This document shows, in pieces, positions 15,732-23,088 of a stretch of 23,088 nucleotides of DNA. Below the pieces are notes generated by a model. That model did not search any database, was not told the DNA's origin, and worked only from the letters and a program-made list of their open reading frames with translations. This stretch comes from an uncultured Robinsoniella sp. Lineage in GTDB: Bacteria; Bacillota; Clostridia; Lachnospirales; Lachnospiraceae. Every line of letters begins with the position of its first letter. The first letter of the stretch is position 1. The position numbers and the translations under genes are program-made. The stretch is taken from contig UQCR01000106.1 in the NCBI GenBank assembly GCA_900539655.1, positions 1 through 23,088 of the forward strand. The letters are read 5' to 3'.

Positions 15732-17336
15732 ATGAGTAATATTGATTTAACGCAATATGGCATTAATGGGGTAACAGAAATTGTTCGCAATCCTTCTTTT
15801 GATATGTTATTTGAGGAGGAGACAAAACCAACCTTAGAAGGTTTTGAAAAAGGCCAGGTAAGTGAACTGGGTGCTGTTAATGTTATGACTGGTATTTATA
15901 CAGGTCGTTCTCCTCAGGACAAGTACATAGTTATGGATGAAAACTCCAAAGATAACGTATGGTGGACTTCTAGTGAATACAAGAATGATAATCATCCGGC
16001 TAGCCAGGAAGCATGGGATACAGTTAAAAAACTTGCTCAGGAAGTACTTTCAAACAAAAGACTTTTCGTAGTAGATGCATTCTGTGGTGCTAACGAAGAT
16101 ACTCGTATGGCTATCCGTTTCATCGTAGAGGTTGCTTGGCAGGCTCATTTCGTTACAAATATGTTTATCCAGCCTACAGCTGAAGAACTTGAAAACTTTG
16201 AACCAGATTTCATCGTATATAATGCTTCTAAAGCAAAAGTTGAAAATTACAAAGAATTAGGCCTGAACTCTGAGACTGCAGTTATGTTCAACATTTCCAG
16301 TCGCGAACAGGTTATCGTAAATACATGGTACGGCGGAGAAATGAAAAAAGGTATGTTCTCAATGATGAACTACTACCTGCCACTGAAAGGTATTGCTTCT
16401 ATGCACTGCTCAGCAAATACTGATCTGAACGGCGAAAATACAGCTATTTTCTTCGGACTTTCCGGAACAGGTAAAACAACTCTGTCAACAGATCCTAAGA
16501 GACTTCTGATCGGTGATGACGAGCATGGCTGGGATGACCAGGGTATCTTCAACTTTGAAGGTGGATGCTACGCTAAAGTTATCAACCTTGACAAAGAATC
16601 TGAGCCAGATATCTTCAATGCAATTAAAAGAGATGCTCTTCTTGAAAATGTTACTCTTGATTCTGAAGGCAAGATCGATTTTGATGATAAGAGTGTAACA
16701 GAGAATACACGTGTTTCTTACCCAATTAACCACATTAACAATATCGTACGTCCAGTTTCCACAGCTCCGGCTGCAAAAGATGTAATCTTCTTATCAGCAG
16801 ATGCATTTGGCGTACTTCCTCCAGTTTCTGTATTAACTCCAGAGCAGACACAGTACTACTTCCTGTCTGGATTTACAGCAAAACTTGCTGGTACAGAGCG
16901 TGGAATTACAGAACCTACACCTACCTTCTCAGCTTGCTTCGGACAGGCATTCCTGGAACTGCATCCTACAAAATATGCAGAGGAACTTGTTAAGAGAATG
17001 CAGATGAGCGGCGCTAAAGCATATCTTGTAAATACAGGATGGAATGGTTCCGGAAAACGTATCTCTATCCGTGATACACGTGGTATCATTGATGCGATTT
17101 TAGATGGTTCTATTGCAAAAGCACCAATGAAAAATCTTCCATACTTTAACTTTGAAATTCCTACAGAGCTTCCAGGTGTTGATCCTAAGATTCTGGATCC
17201 TCGCGACACATATGCTGATGCTTCCGAATGGGAGACAAAAGCAGTAGATCTTGCTCAGCGTTTTGTAAAGAACTTTGCAAAATATGAAGGTAATGAAGCT
17301 GGAAAAGCATTAGTTTCTGCAGGACCTCAGTTATAA
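15732..17336 (+). CDS. pckA: Phosphoenolpyruvate carboxykinase (ATP)
   Basis: 534 residues, the usual length. It interconverts oxaloacetate plus ATP with PEP, CO2 and ADP (EC 4.1.1.49), in gluconeogenesis or, in fermenters with high CO2, in the carboxylating direction. Visible motifs: YTGRSPQDKYIV (~57-68), MHCSAN (metal-binding His), the kinase-1a P-loop GLSGTGKTTLSTDP (~242-255), IGDDEHGWD with metal and catalytic Asp, and the C-terminal GWNGSGKRISIRDTR. All conserved residues appear present. ATG 15732 follows AGTGAGGAAATAA. Codon use (CGT, GGT, TCT, CTT, GTT rich in regular alternation) differs from the neighbours and suggests high expression. It has its own promoter upstream and terminator downstream, so it is monocistronic. 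Confidence 0.98.
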   Translation: MSNIDLTQYGINGVTEIVRNPSFDMLFEEETKPTLEGFEKGQVSELGAVNVMTGIYTGRSPQDKYIVMDENSKDNVWWTSSEYKNDNHPASQEAWDTVKKLAQEVLSNKRLFVVDAFCGANEDTRMAIRFIVEVAWQAHFVTNMFIQPTAEELENFEPDFIVYNASKAKVENYKELGLNSETAVMFNISSREQVIVNTWYGGEMKKGMFSMMNYYLPLKGIASMHCSANTDLNGENTAIFFGLSGTGKTTLSTDPKRLLIGDDEHGWDDQGIFNFEGGCYAKVINLDKESEPDIFNAIKRDALLENVTLDSEGKIDFDDKSVTENTRVSYPINHINNIVRPVSTAPAAKDVIFLSADAFGVLPPVSVLTPEQTQYYFLSGFTAKLAGTERGITEPTPTFSACFGQAFLELHPTKYAEELVKRMQMSGAKAYLVNTGWNGSGKRISIRDTRGIIDAILDGSIAKAPMKNLPYFNFEIPTELPGVDPKILDPRDTYADASEWETKAVDLAQRFVKNFAKYEGNEAGKALVSAGPQL

Positions 17337-17401
17337 GATTTAACCGCAATAGCTTATTAAAAGTAAACGGTGAAATAATATAATAGAAATATAACCAGGA
17401 T

Positions 17402-17443
17402 CGGGCTAACAAACCTTAAGGTTTGGCAGCCCGGTTCTTTTTT
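17402..17443 (+). terminator. Rho-independent terminator after pckA
   Basis: A long hairpin: CGGGCT pairs with AGCCCG and, inside, AAACC pairs with GGTTT around TTAA. The T-rich tail TTCTTTTTT follows. It lies 65 bp after the pckA stop codon. Confidence 0.85.
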
Positions 17444-17483
17444 GATGTGCAAAACTTGTAATAAATATTCTAGACTGTTTGAA

Positions 17484-17499
17484 TGAAATATAGTAAACT
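17484..17499 (+). promoter_or_regulatory. Second copy of the 16-bp intergenic motif
   Basis: Identical to 7411-7426 (TGAAATATAGTAAACT), 138 bp before the EAL gene start. The flanks of the two copies differ. The remaining DNA up to the start codon (17500-17630) is AT-rich; I recognise no riboswitch or clear promoter in it. Confidence 0.4.
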
Positions 17500-17637
17500 C
17501 AAATTAGTACAATATGGTAATTGGAATAAGGTAAGTATTAACGCAGATATGAAAAGGCAATCCGTTATGAATCATAAAAAATTTTATAAAATATATTTCT
17601 TTAAAATATAAACTACGCAGAAAAAAGGAGCAATTGA

Positions 17638-19908
17638 ATGAGAGGAATAACGTGGCAGATGAAATTAAAAATCAATACAAAAAGATTTTTTGGTATATTA
17701 ATAGCGGCAACGGCAGTGGTTGTTTTCATATGTATTTTATTTGTACTTCAGATCAGACAGACGACTGCGGATGAAACAGACCGCTACTTAAGTGAACTGT
17801 CTTCCAGCGTGGTATATTCTGTAGATGCCCGATTGCAGGCGAATTTAGATGCTCTGGAGTCAATTGCCCTTACTTATGTGGAACAAAAGAATAACAGACA
17901 GACTATTGATATGGCTTATCTTCAAAAAAAGGCAGAGGTTCACAAATTTGTAAATGTATTTGTGATGGAAAAGGATGGAACAGCGATAGGGTCTGACGGA
18001 AACAACCATAATTTTTCTGGTGTGGAACAGATTATGGATGCATTAGATGGGAATAGAGTTGTTATGGATGATGCACTTGTTTATGGTGAAACAAAAAATG
18101 GATTTGCTTATGCTGTACCAATTTATGAGGAGGAGCAGATAACAGGGGCTTTGGTTGCCTGTAATTCAACAGAGTGGATTAAAAGCCTATTGTCACAGAC
18201 CTATTTTGATGGAAATGGTTTTTTTCATATTATAAATGCAGATGGCAATTTTATTGTGAAGTCGAATAATCCCTATGCAATGTTAGAAAAAAAGAACTTT
18301 TTCCGTGGTTTAGAAGAGGGGGGCCACTTTAATTATAGCTCTTCATTGGATGAATTAAAAGAATTGGTAGCCAGCAATGAAATGGGTACCGTTTATTTTA
18401 CAATGAATTCTGATCATATACCAAAGATTGGAAAAGTGATTCCCTTAAGTTATTCTGGATTTTATCTGTTTTTAGTTGTAACGGAGGAAGCAGCCAGCCG
18501 GCAGTTTGATACACTTCTGCATAAAGCAGTTTTAAATAATGTAATTATTGCAATGCTGTTTGTGGGTTTAGTTGTAATTTTATTTGTGATTAATAACCGC
18601 AATAATAAACAGTTATCCACGCTTGCATTTGTTGATCCGGTAACAAAGGGTTATAGCCAGATTCGTTTTGAAGAAGAGGCCTGGAAAAATATTCAGGCAG
18701 CGGGTCCCGGAATGTATACATTCATGTCCCTTAATGTAGCAAACTTCAAACTAATCAATGATACATTTGGAACTCATGACGGAGACCTTATTTTAAAGCA
18801 CATTCATGATGTTTGTAAAAGTTTATTGAAACAAGACGAATTAATATGCCGGTCTTTTTCTGATAATTTTGATTTACTTCTCAAAACGGATTCTCAGGAT
18901 AAGATGTTGGAATTTTTAAGTAAAGTGACACAAGAATTAAATGCTTTTAATAATCATTCAATCAAAAAATATTATCTGCTTTTGACTGCGGGTGTTTATC
19001 AGATCACAGATCCGGACCTTTCAATTGTTCATATCCGGGACCGTGCAAATGTAGCACGTAAAAGCGGTAAAATTGCCATCGGGTTTGATTTGTTTGTCTG
19101 TGTATTTTATTCTGAACTGGAGCGGCAGAAGCAGCACAGATCCAAAAATCTGGAAAATAAGATGAATGATGCGTTGGTAAATGATCGGTTTGTGGTTTAT
19201 TTTCAACCAAAAGTCCGGCTAAAAGACAAGAAAATTGTTGGAGCAGAAGCGCTGGTCCGCTGGGATGATCCTGAATGGGGATTGGTTCCGCCAAATGAGT
19301 TTATACCTTTTTTTGAACAAAATCATTTTATAATTCAGATAGATTTATATGTATTTGAACAAGTTTGTAAATATATGAGGGGGTGGCTGGATGCTGGCCT
19401 GAATCCGGTTCCGATTTCGGTTAATTTATCAAAGGTTCATCTGAATGAGAAGGATTTTTTGCAAAAATTTATCAATATCCGGAAGAAGTATGGAATACCT
19501 CCGCAATATCTGGAGATGGAACTGACAGAAACTATTTTATCAGAAAATGCAGACTTGGTTATCAATGTGGTTCAACAAATACATCAATTGGGTTTGGAAT
19601 GTTCCATAGATGATTTTGGGAGTGGATATTCATCTTTAAATCTGCTAAAGGATATTAACGCTGATACGCTGAAGCTGGATAAAGCATTTTTCTCTTCTCC
19701 AAAGGCAGACGTTCCCAGGGAGCGGGTAATTATTGAATCTGTAGTTAATTTAGCTAAAAAGTTAAGCATGAAGACTGTTGCCGAAGGAGTGGAGACTTTG
19801 GAGCAAATGGAGTTTTTAGAGGAAATCAACTGCGATATGGTACAGGGTTATGTGATCTCGAAGCCTGTAGATGTCAGTCATTTTGAAAAATTATTATTTG
19901 GACGGTAG
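17638..19908 (+). CDS. Membrane sensor with degenerate GGDEF and intact EAL domain (c-di-GMP phosphodiesterase)
   Basis: 756 residues; AAGGAG seven bases before ATG 17638. An N-terminal membrane helix (about 17-39) and a second (~301-319) flank an extracytoplasmic sensor region resembling dCache/PDC folds (FVNVFVMEKDGTAIG, AYAVPIYEEEQITGALVA, FFHIINADGNFIVKS). Then a GGDEF-like domain (~325-480) where the active-site motif is replaced by SDNFD, so it should not make c-di-GMP. The EAL domain (~505-756) keeps GAEALVRW, the Glu of EMELTET, SIDDFGSGYSSLN, LKLDKAFF and AEGVETLEQ, plus VQGYVISKP near the end. It should therefore hydrolyse c-di-GMP to pGpG in response to an outside signal. The ligand is unknown. 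Monocistronic as far as can be seen, with terminator upstream and 91 bp to the next gene. Confidence 0.93.
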   Translation: MRGITWQMKLKINTKRFFGILIAATAVVVFICILFVLQIRQTTADETDRYLSELSSSVVYSVDARLQANLDALESIALTYVEQKNNRQTIDMAYLQKKAEVHKFVNVFVMEKDGTAIGSDGNNHNFSGVEQIMDALDGNRVVMDDALVYGETKNGFAYAVPIYEEEQITGALVACNSTEWIKSLLSQTYFDGNGFFHIINADGNFIVKSNNPYAMLEKKNFFRGLEEGGHFNYSSSLDELKELVASNEMGTVYFTMNSDHIPKIGKVIPLSYSGFYLFLVVTEEAASRQFDTLLHKAVLNNVIIAMLFVGLVVILFVINNRNNKQLSTLAFVDPVTKGYSQIRFEEEAWKNIQAAGPGMYTFMSLNVANFKLINDTFGTHDGDLILKHIHDVCKSLLKQDELICRSFSDNFDLLLKTDSQDKMLEFLSKVTQELNAFNNHSIKKYYLLLTAGVYQITDPDLSIVHIRDRANVARKSGKIAIGFDLFVCVFYSELERQKQHRSKNLENKMNDALVNDRFVVYFQPKVRLKDKKIVGAEALVRWDDPEWGLVPPNEFIPFFEQNHFIIQIDLYVFEQVCKYMRGWLDAGLNPVPISVNLSKVHLNEKDFLQKFINIRKKYGIPPQYLEMELTETILSENADLVINVVQQIHQLGLECSIDDFGSGYSSLNLLKDINADTLKLDKAFFSSPKADVPRERVIIESVVNLAKKLSMKTVAEGVETLEQMEFLEEINCDMVQGYVISKPVDVSHFEKLLFGR

Positions 19909-19942
19909 TTTTATAAAAAGCACATATCTTTTCATTCTTTCA

Positions 19943-19948
19943 TATAAT
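19943..19948 (+). promoter_or_regulatory. Possible -10 element for the flavoprotein gene
   Basis: TATAAT lies in the 91-bp gap before the flavoprotein gene, but no recognisable -35 is found at 16-18 bases. Weak support only; read-through from the EAL gene is also possible because no terminator is seen between them. Confidence 0.25.
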
Positions 19949-19999
19949 ATTACAAATTCTGGTCATGATACAGCCAGCATATGAAGGTTTAAATGAAAT

Positions 20000-21379
20000 A
20001 TGTTTATTGAAAATATATGCAGTAAAGTTATATTGCCGTTCTGTTCTGATTATAACAGGAAAAGACAGATCTTTAACAGATCCATTCAGAAGTATCCTTC
20101 AGCCATTGTTTATTGTGAAAATGCGCAGGATGTAAAAGAGGTTGTACGCTATGCCGTTCGCCATGATATGGAGATTCGTGTAAGGTCAGGCGGGCATAAT
20201 TATGAAGGATTTTGCATTGGAAATAAGAGATTGCTTATTGATACCAGTCGTTTAAAGGACAAGAGTATTTGCGAAGAAACCCATACGGTACGAATTGGCA
20301 GCGGTGTAAATAACAGAGAACTTTATCAATTTGTGGCTCAATATGGTTACCCTTTCCCCAGTGGTACTTGTCCTACTGTAATGGCAGTAGGTCTGACCCA
20401 GGGAGGTGGATGGGGACATTCTTCCAGGATGTTTGGACTCACATGTGACTTACTTGTGGAGGCTGAACTTGTGGATCCCGGTGGAAACATGATTGTCGCC
20501 AATGAGAGGGAACATTCGGATCTCTTTTGGGCGCTGCGGGGTGGAGGCGGTGGGAATTTTGGCGTAATTACTTCCCTGACATATCATCTTTTGCCTAAGG
20601 TTGATAAGGTTACCTATGTGGATATTCAGTATTCTGAAGTGAAAGATGAAACAGCCCTTCAATTTTTTCGGACCTGGCAGAAGTGGGTTCAGAAGAAAGA
20701 GAACCGATTTACGCCTAACAGCCGAATCTTTAATTCAGAAAAGGAAGGGATGGGGATATTCTTACGAGGGTTTTTTTACGGGACTCCGGAAGAAGCAGCT
20801 GCCTCGGTACAGCCTTTTTTAAATATATACGGAGCAAAATCGTCCTTTCGTTATGTTACTTTTTTGGAGGCAACTGAGATAGACGCGTCCGTTTATCCGC
20901 CATTTGAAAAGTTTCGCTTTGCAGGACGTTTTGCGTGCACCAGTTACTCTAACAGGCAGATAGAAGCTATCCTTCGCATGGTGAGAAAAAGAGCCAGGGG
21001 CTCAACCTATGCTTCTGTTGCACTTTATGCCCTTGGTGGCAAGGTTCGTGATATGCCACCCTGTGACACCGCCTTTTATTACAGAAAAGCAAACTTTATT
21101 ATAGGAATAGAAACCATATGGAAAATACCGGAGGCCCAGCGGGAAAATCTGTCATGGATCCATTCCCGCTTCAGATGCCTGTGCTCTCTGACAGTGGGTT
21201 CCTATATTAATTTTCCGTATCTCTGTACAGGAAATTATATGAAAGCCTATTATGGGGGAAATGCTAAACGTCTCATGTGTATTAAGAATAAGTATGATCC
21301 ATGTAATTTGTTCCGTTTTGCTCAGAGTATTAAGCCTTGCCAACCAGTGAGAATATCTAAAATCCGGGGAAAAGATTAG
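20000..21379 (+). CDS. FAD-binding oxidoreductase, berberine bridge enzyme-like, bicovalent flavin type
   Basis: 459 residues. The FAD-binding fold (PCMH type) starts with YPSAIVYCENAQDVKEVVRYA, then VRSGGHNYEGF, whose His (~65) is the usual 8-alpha attachment site. FPSGTCPTVMAVGLTQGGGWGHSSR follows, whose Cys (~123) is at the usual C6 attachment site. ALRGGGGGNFGVIT completes the domain. The C-terminal BBE motif is YYGGNAKRLMCIKNKYDPCNLFRFAQSI. These enzymes oxidise alcohols, sugars or alkaloid-like compounds, normally passing electrons to O2; the substrate here is unknown. No signal peptide is seen. The start ATG 20000 lacks a convincing ribosome site (GAAGG is 12 bases away), so the start is not certain. 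Length and motifs are complete. Confidence 0.9.
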   Translation: MFIENICSKVILPFCSDYNRKRQIFNRSIQKYPSAIVYCENAQDVKEVVRYAVRHDMEIRVRSGGHNYEGFCIGNKRLLIDTSRLKDKSICEETHTVRIGSGVNNRELYQFVAQYGYPFPSGTCPTVMAVGLTQGGGWGHSSRMFGLTCDLLVEAELVDPGGNMIVANEREHSDLFWALRGGGGGNFGVITSLTYHLLPKVDKVTYVDIQYSEVKDETALQFFRTWQKWVQKKENRFTPNSRIFNSEKEGMGIFLRGFFYGTPEEAAASVQPFLNIYGAKSSFRYVTFLEATEIDASVYPPFEKFRFAGRFACTSYSNRQIEAILRMVRKRARGSTYASVALYALGGKVRDMPPCDTAFYYRKANFIIGIETIWKIPEAQRENLSWIHSRFRCLCSLTVGSYINFPYLCTGNYMKAYYGGNAKRLMCIKNKYDPCNLFRFAQSIKPCQPVRISKIRGKD

Positions 21380-21436
21380 GGCAATTATAAAGCATGCCCA
21401 AAATCCGAAACAAGATATCATAAAAATTTAGCATAT

Positions 21437-21479
21437 AAAAACATATCAGAAATCGAATCTGGATCTCTGATATGTTTTT
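21437..21479. terminator. Bidirectional terminator between convergent genes
   Basis: AAAACATATCAGA pairs with TCTGATATGTTTT around a 15-base loop; it ends in a T run on the plus strand and, by symmetry, on the minus strand. It serves the flavoprotein gene and probably the collagen-like gene coming from the right. Confidence 0.8.
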
Positions 21480-21485
21480 TAATTT

Positions 21486-21514
21486 AGCGGAACCGGATAT
21501 TAGCCGGTCCCGCT
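21486..21514 (-). terminator. Hairpin directly after the collagen-like gene
   Basis: AGCGG-A-ACCGG pairs with CCGGT-C-CCGCT with a single mismatch and a short loop, 8 bp beyond the minus-strand stop codon. It is GC-rich but not followed by a long U run on its own; it may act together with the 21437-21479 hairpin. Confidence 0.5.
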
Positions 21515-21521
21515 GTTTTAA

Positions 21522-23088
21522 TTAGCTGAGTCTGATAACTTCCAGAAAAGCACCATTGCCTGAACGAAGTACTGCTGTGTCTAAAAGACCGAACATCTCA
21601 AGCTGCAGCGTGTCACCTGCAGTAAGAGTGGCAAAGAGTGAAGCAGTAAACAAAGTTGTAGGCAGAGACGGAGTTACGGTAGATCCATCAAGGGGTGAGC
21701 CATTTAATAATATCTGTGTGGATATCAGTAAAGCGGCTGTTGTGGCTGCCTGATATGAGATCATATACGTTCCGGTTTCCGGAACTGTGAATGTTTCGTT
21801 TGCTACGTCTACTGTAAAACTGTCTAAAATCTGGTTGTCGGGAAGAGGCACTGGGGTTCCGCCAACCACAACGTTAATGGTGGAACTGGATGTGTTAAGT
21901 GCGCTCATACTGTTAATGGTAGTGGAAGTTCCGGTAGCACCGGTGGGACCTGTCGTTCCGTTTGCTCCAGTAGCTCCTGTAGGCCCGATGTCTCCGTCAG
22001 CACCGGTAGGTCCGGTAGCGCCGGTAGCACCAGTAGGTCCGTCAGCTCCATCAGCTCCGGTAGCGCCAGTGGAGCCGGTGGGACCAGTAGCACCGGTAGT
22101 GCCGGTGGCACCAGTAGGTCCGGTGGCACCAGTAGAGCCGGTTGCCCCAACTCCTGTAGCGCCGGTAGGCCCCGTAGCCCCGGTAGTGCCGGCAGCGCCG
22201 GTAGGTCCCGTAGCTCCGGTGATTCCGGTCGGTCCGTCTGCGCCGGTAGGTCCGGTAGCGCCAGTAGCGCCGGTAATGCCATCAGCACCTGTAGCTCCGG
22301 TGCTGCCAGTAGCGCCAGTAGGTCCGGTAACGCCGTCTGCTCCAGTATTGCCAGTAGCACCGGTCGGTCCGGTAATGCCATCAGCGCCAGTAGGTCCGGT
22401 AGCTCCAACGGCTCCGGTGGCACCTGCAGCGCCAGTAGGTCCAGTAGCGCCAGTGGCTCCGTTAGCGCCTGTGGCGCCGTCAATGCCAGTAGCGCCGGTA
22501 GGTCCGGTAGCCCCTGTTATTCCGGATGCACCAGTAGCCCCAGTGGCACCAGTAGGTCCTGTATCTCCGGCAGCGCCGGTAAATCCCGTAGCACCAGTGA
22601 TTCCGGTTGGCCCGGTAGGTCCTATAATTCCATTTGCGCCGGTAGGCCCGGTAGCGCCGGTAGTGCCGGTAGCGCCAGTAGCGCCAGTGGTACCAGTAGG
22701 TCCGGTGGCACCAGTAGGACCGGTGTCGCCTTCAATTCCGGTAGAACCCGTAGCGCCGGTAGCGCCAGTAGATCCGGTGGTTCCGGTAGGTCCAGTAGCG
22801 CCAGCAGCGCCGGTAGGTCCAGTAGCACCGCTGATACCCGTAGCGCCAGTCGGTCCCGTAGCGCCGGTTACGCCGGTAAGTCCGGTAGTCCCGGTAGGTC
22901 CTGTAGCGCCAACAGCGCCGGTAGCACCAGTGTTGCCGGTGATACCAGTAGCGCCGGCAGGTCCTGTAGCGCCGCTAATACCCGTAGCGCCGGTAGCACC
23001 CGTAGCGCCGGTAAATCCGGTAGCACCTGTGGCGCCAGCAGCACCGTTTGCACCGGCAGGTCCGGTAGCGCCAGTAGCCCCTGTAGCA
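21522..23088 (-). CDS. Collagen-like protein with BclA-type C-terminal domain (5' end outside window)
   Basis: Reading leftwards from the window edge, the frame is open for about 522 codons. The first part is about 129 consecutive Gly-X-Y triplets without interruption, mostly GAT and GPT with some GDI, GIT, GNA, GVT and GSI. Thr fills most Y positions, which in BclA-like proteins can be O-glycosylated. After GTSTTINSMSALNTSSSTIN a ~125-residue beta-rich domain follows (VVVGGTPVPLPDNQILDSFTVD, FTVPETGTYMISYQ, ILLNGSPLDGS, GDTLQLEMFG, ending FLEVIRLS), resembling the trimeric TNF/C1q-like domain of Bacillus and Clostridioides BclA exosporium proteins. No Cys is present. The protein is probably a trimer forming surface filaments, possibly on the spore. 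The ATG at 21908 is internal; the true N terminus, which would show any exosporium-targeting sequence, is outside the window. Confidence 0.9.
   Translation of the reverse strand, partial: ATGATGATGPAGANGAAGATGATGFTGATGATGATGISGATGPAGATGITGNTGATGAVGATGPTGTTGLTGVTGATGPTGATGISGATGPTGAAGATGPTGTTGSTGATGATGSTGIEGDTGPTGATGPTGTTGATGATGTTGATGPTGANGIIGPTGPTGITGATGFTGAAGDTGPTGATGATGASGITGATGPTGATGIDGATGANGATGATGPTGAAGATGAVGATGPTGADGITGPTGATGNTGADGVTGPTGATGSTGATGADGITGATGATGPTGADGPTGITGATGPTGAAGTTGATGPTGATGVGATGSTGATGPTGATGTTGATGPTGSTGATGADGADGPTGATGATGPTGADGDIGPTGATGANGTTGPTGATGTSTTINSMSALNTSSSTINVVVGGTPVPLPDNQILDSFTVDVANETFTVPETGTYMISYQAATTAALLISTQILLNGSPLDGSTVTPSLPTTLFTASLFATLTAGDTLQLEMFGLLDTAVLRSGNGAFLEVIRLS
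21930..23088 (-). repeat. 9-bp periodic Gly-X-Y coding repeat
   Basis: A glycine codon recurs every nine bases from 21930 to the right edge with no break that I can find. The DNA is much more GC-rich than the rest of the window, with recurring words such as GGTCCGGTAGCGCC on the plus strand. Such arrays can change length by slippage or recombination between copies. Confidence 0.9.

Noticed and set aside
17338..17637. c-di-GMP riboswitch upstream of the EAL gene
   Set aside because: The conserved core of the known classes is not visible; the only clear structure is the pckA terminator.
21905..23053. Leu/Pro/Ala-rich minus-strand ORFs over the right end
   Set aside because: They are frame shadows of the Gly-X-Y repeat; the collagen frame is continuous through the same DNA and joins the C-terminal domain in frame.
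21930..23088. CRISPR array, suggested by the dense short repeats
   Set aside because: The period is 9 bp with no unique 30-bp spacers, and the repeat is fully explained as coding Gly-X-Y triplets.

Overview
The window looks like the chromosome of a spore-forming anaerobic Firmicute, most likely a Lachnospiraceae (Clostridium cluster XIVa) member. The reasons are the moderate-to-low GC with AT-rich intergenic DNA, strong AGGAGG-type ribosome sites, an ATP-dependent PEP carboxykinase, a TRAM-less RlmD with a Lys/Asn-rich tail, a recombinase of a kind common in gut clostridia, and a BclA-type collagen-like (probably spore-surface) protein. Species cannot be named from the sequence alone.

Layout. 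(1) 1-1451: rRNA uracil methyltransferase (rlmD type), whose frame is open to the left edge, so its start is probably outside the window. (2) 1452-7267: an AT-rich accessory segment. It begins with a serine recombinase pseudogene (in-frame stop plus internal deletion) and continues with an unrecognised Cys-containing protein, a KilA-N protein that carries a perfect 26-bp palindrome inside its gene, a RhuM remnant fused in frame to an unrelated small protein, a GNAT acetyltransferase, a conserved hypothetical and an MFS transporter closed by a terminator. I read it as the eroded remains of one or more mobile elements inserted next to rlmD. (3) 7530-15335: a giant (about 2000-residue) superfamily 1 helicase of the DUF4011 type with a beta-sandwich/transglutaminase-like N terminus, a Vsr-like nuclease domain and duplicated C-terminal domains. 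An ABC-F ATPase follows 54 bp downstream, possibly in the same transcript. The giant protein is the best candidate here for a genome-defence or nucleic-acid-surveillance role. (4) 15336-17443: pckA with its own promoter and terminator, preceded by a gene-poor 400 bp. (5) 17638-19908: a membrane-bound sensor with a degenerate GGDEF and an intact EAL domain. (6) 20000-21379: a berberine-bridge-type flavoprotein with the residues for bicovalent FAD. (7) 21437-23088: a bidirectional terminator, then the 3' part of a minus-strand collagen-like gene (about 129 uninterrupted Gly-X-Y triplets and a BclA-like C-terminal domain) that runs off the right edge.

The genes do not form one pathway. Most look independently transcribed; the plausible co-transcribed set is helicase plus ABC-F. 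The collagen-like protein, if it is an exosporium protein as in Bacillus and Clostridioides, implies sporulation.
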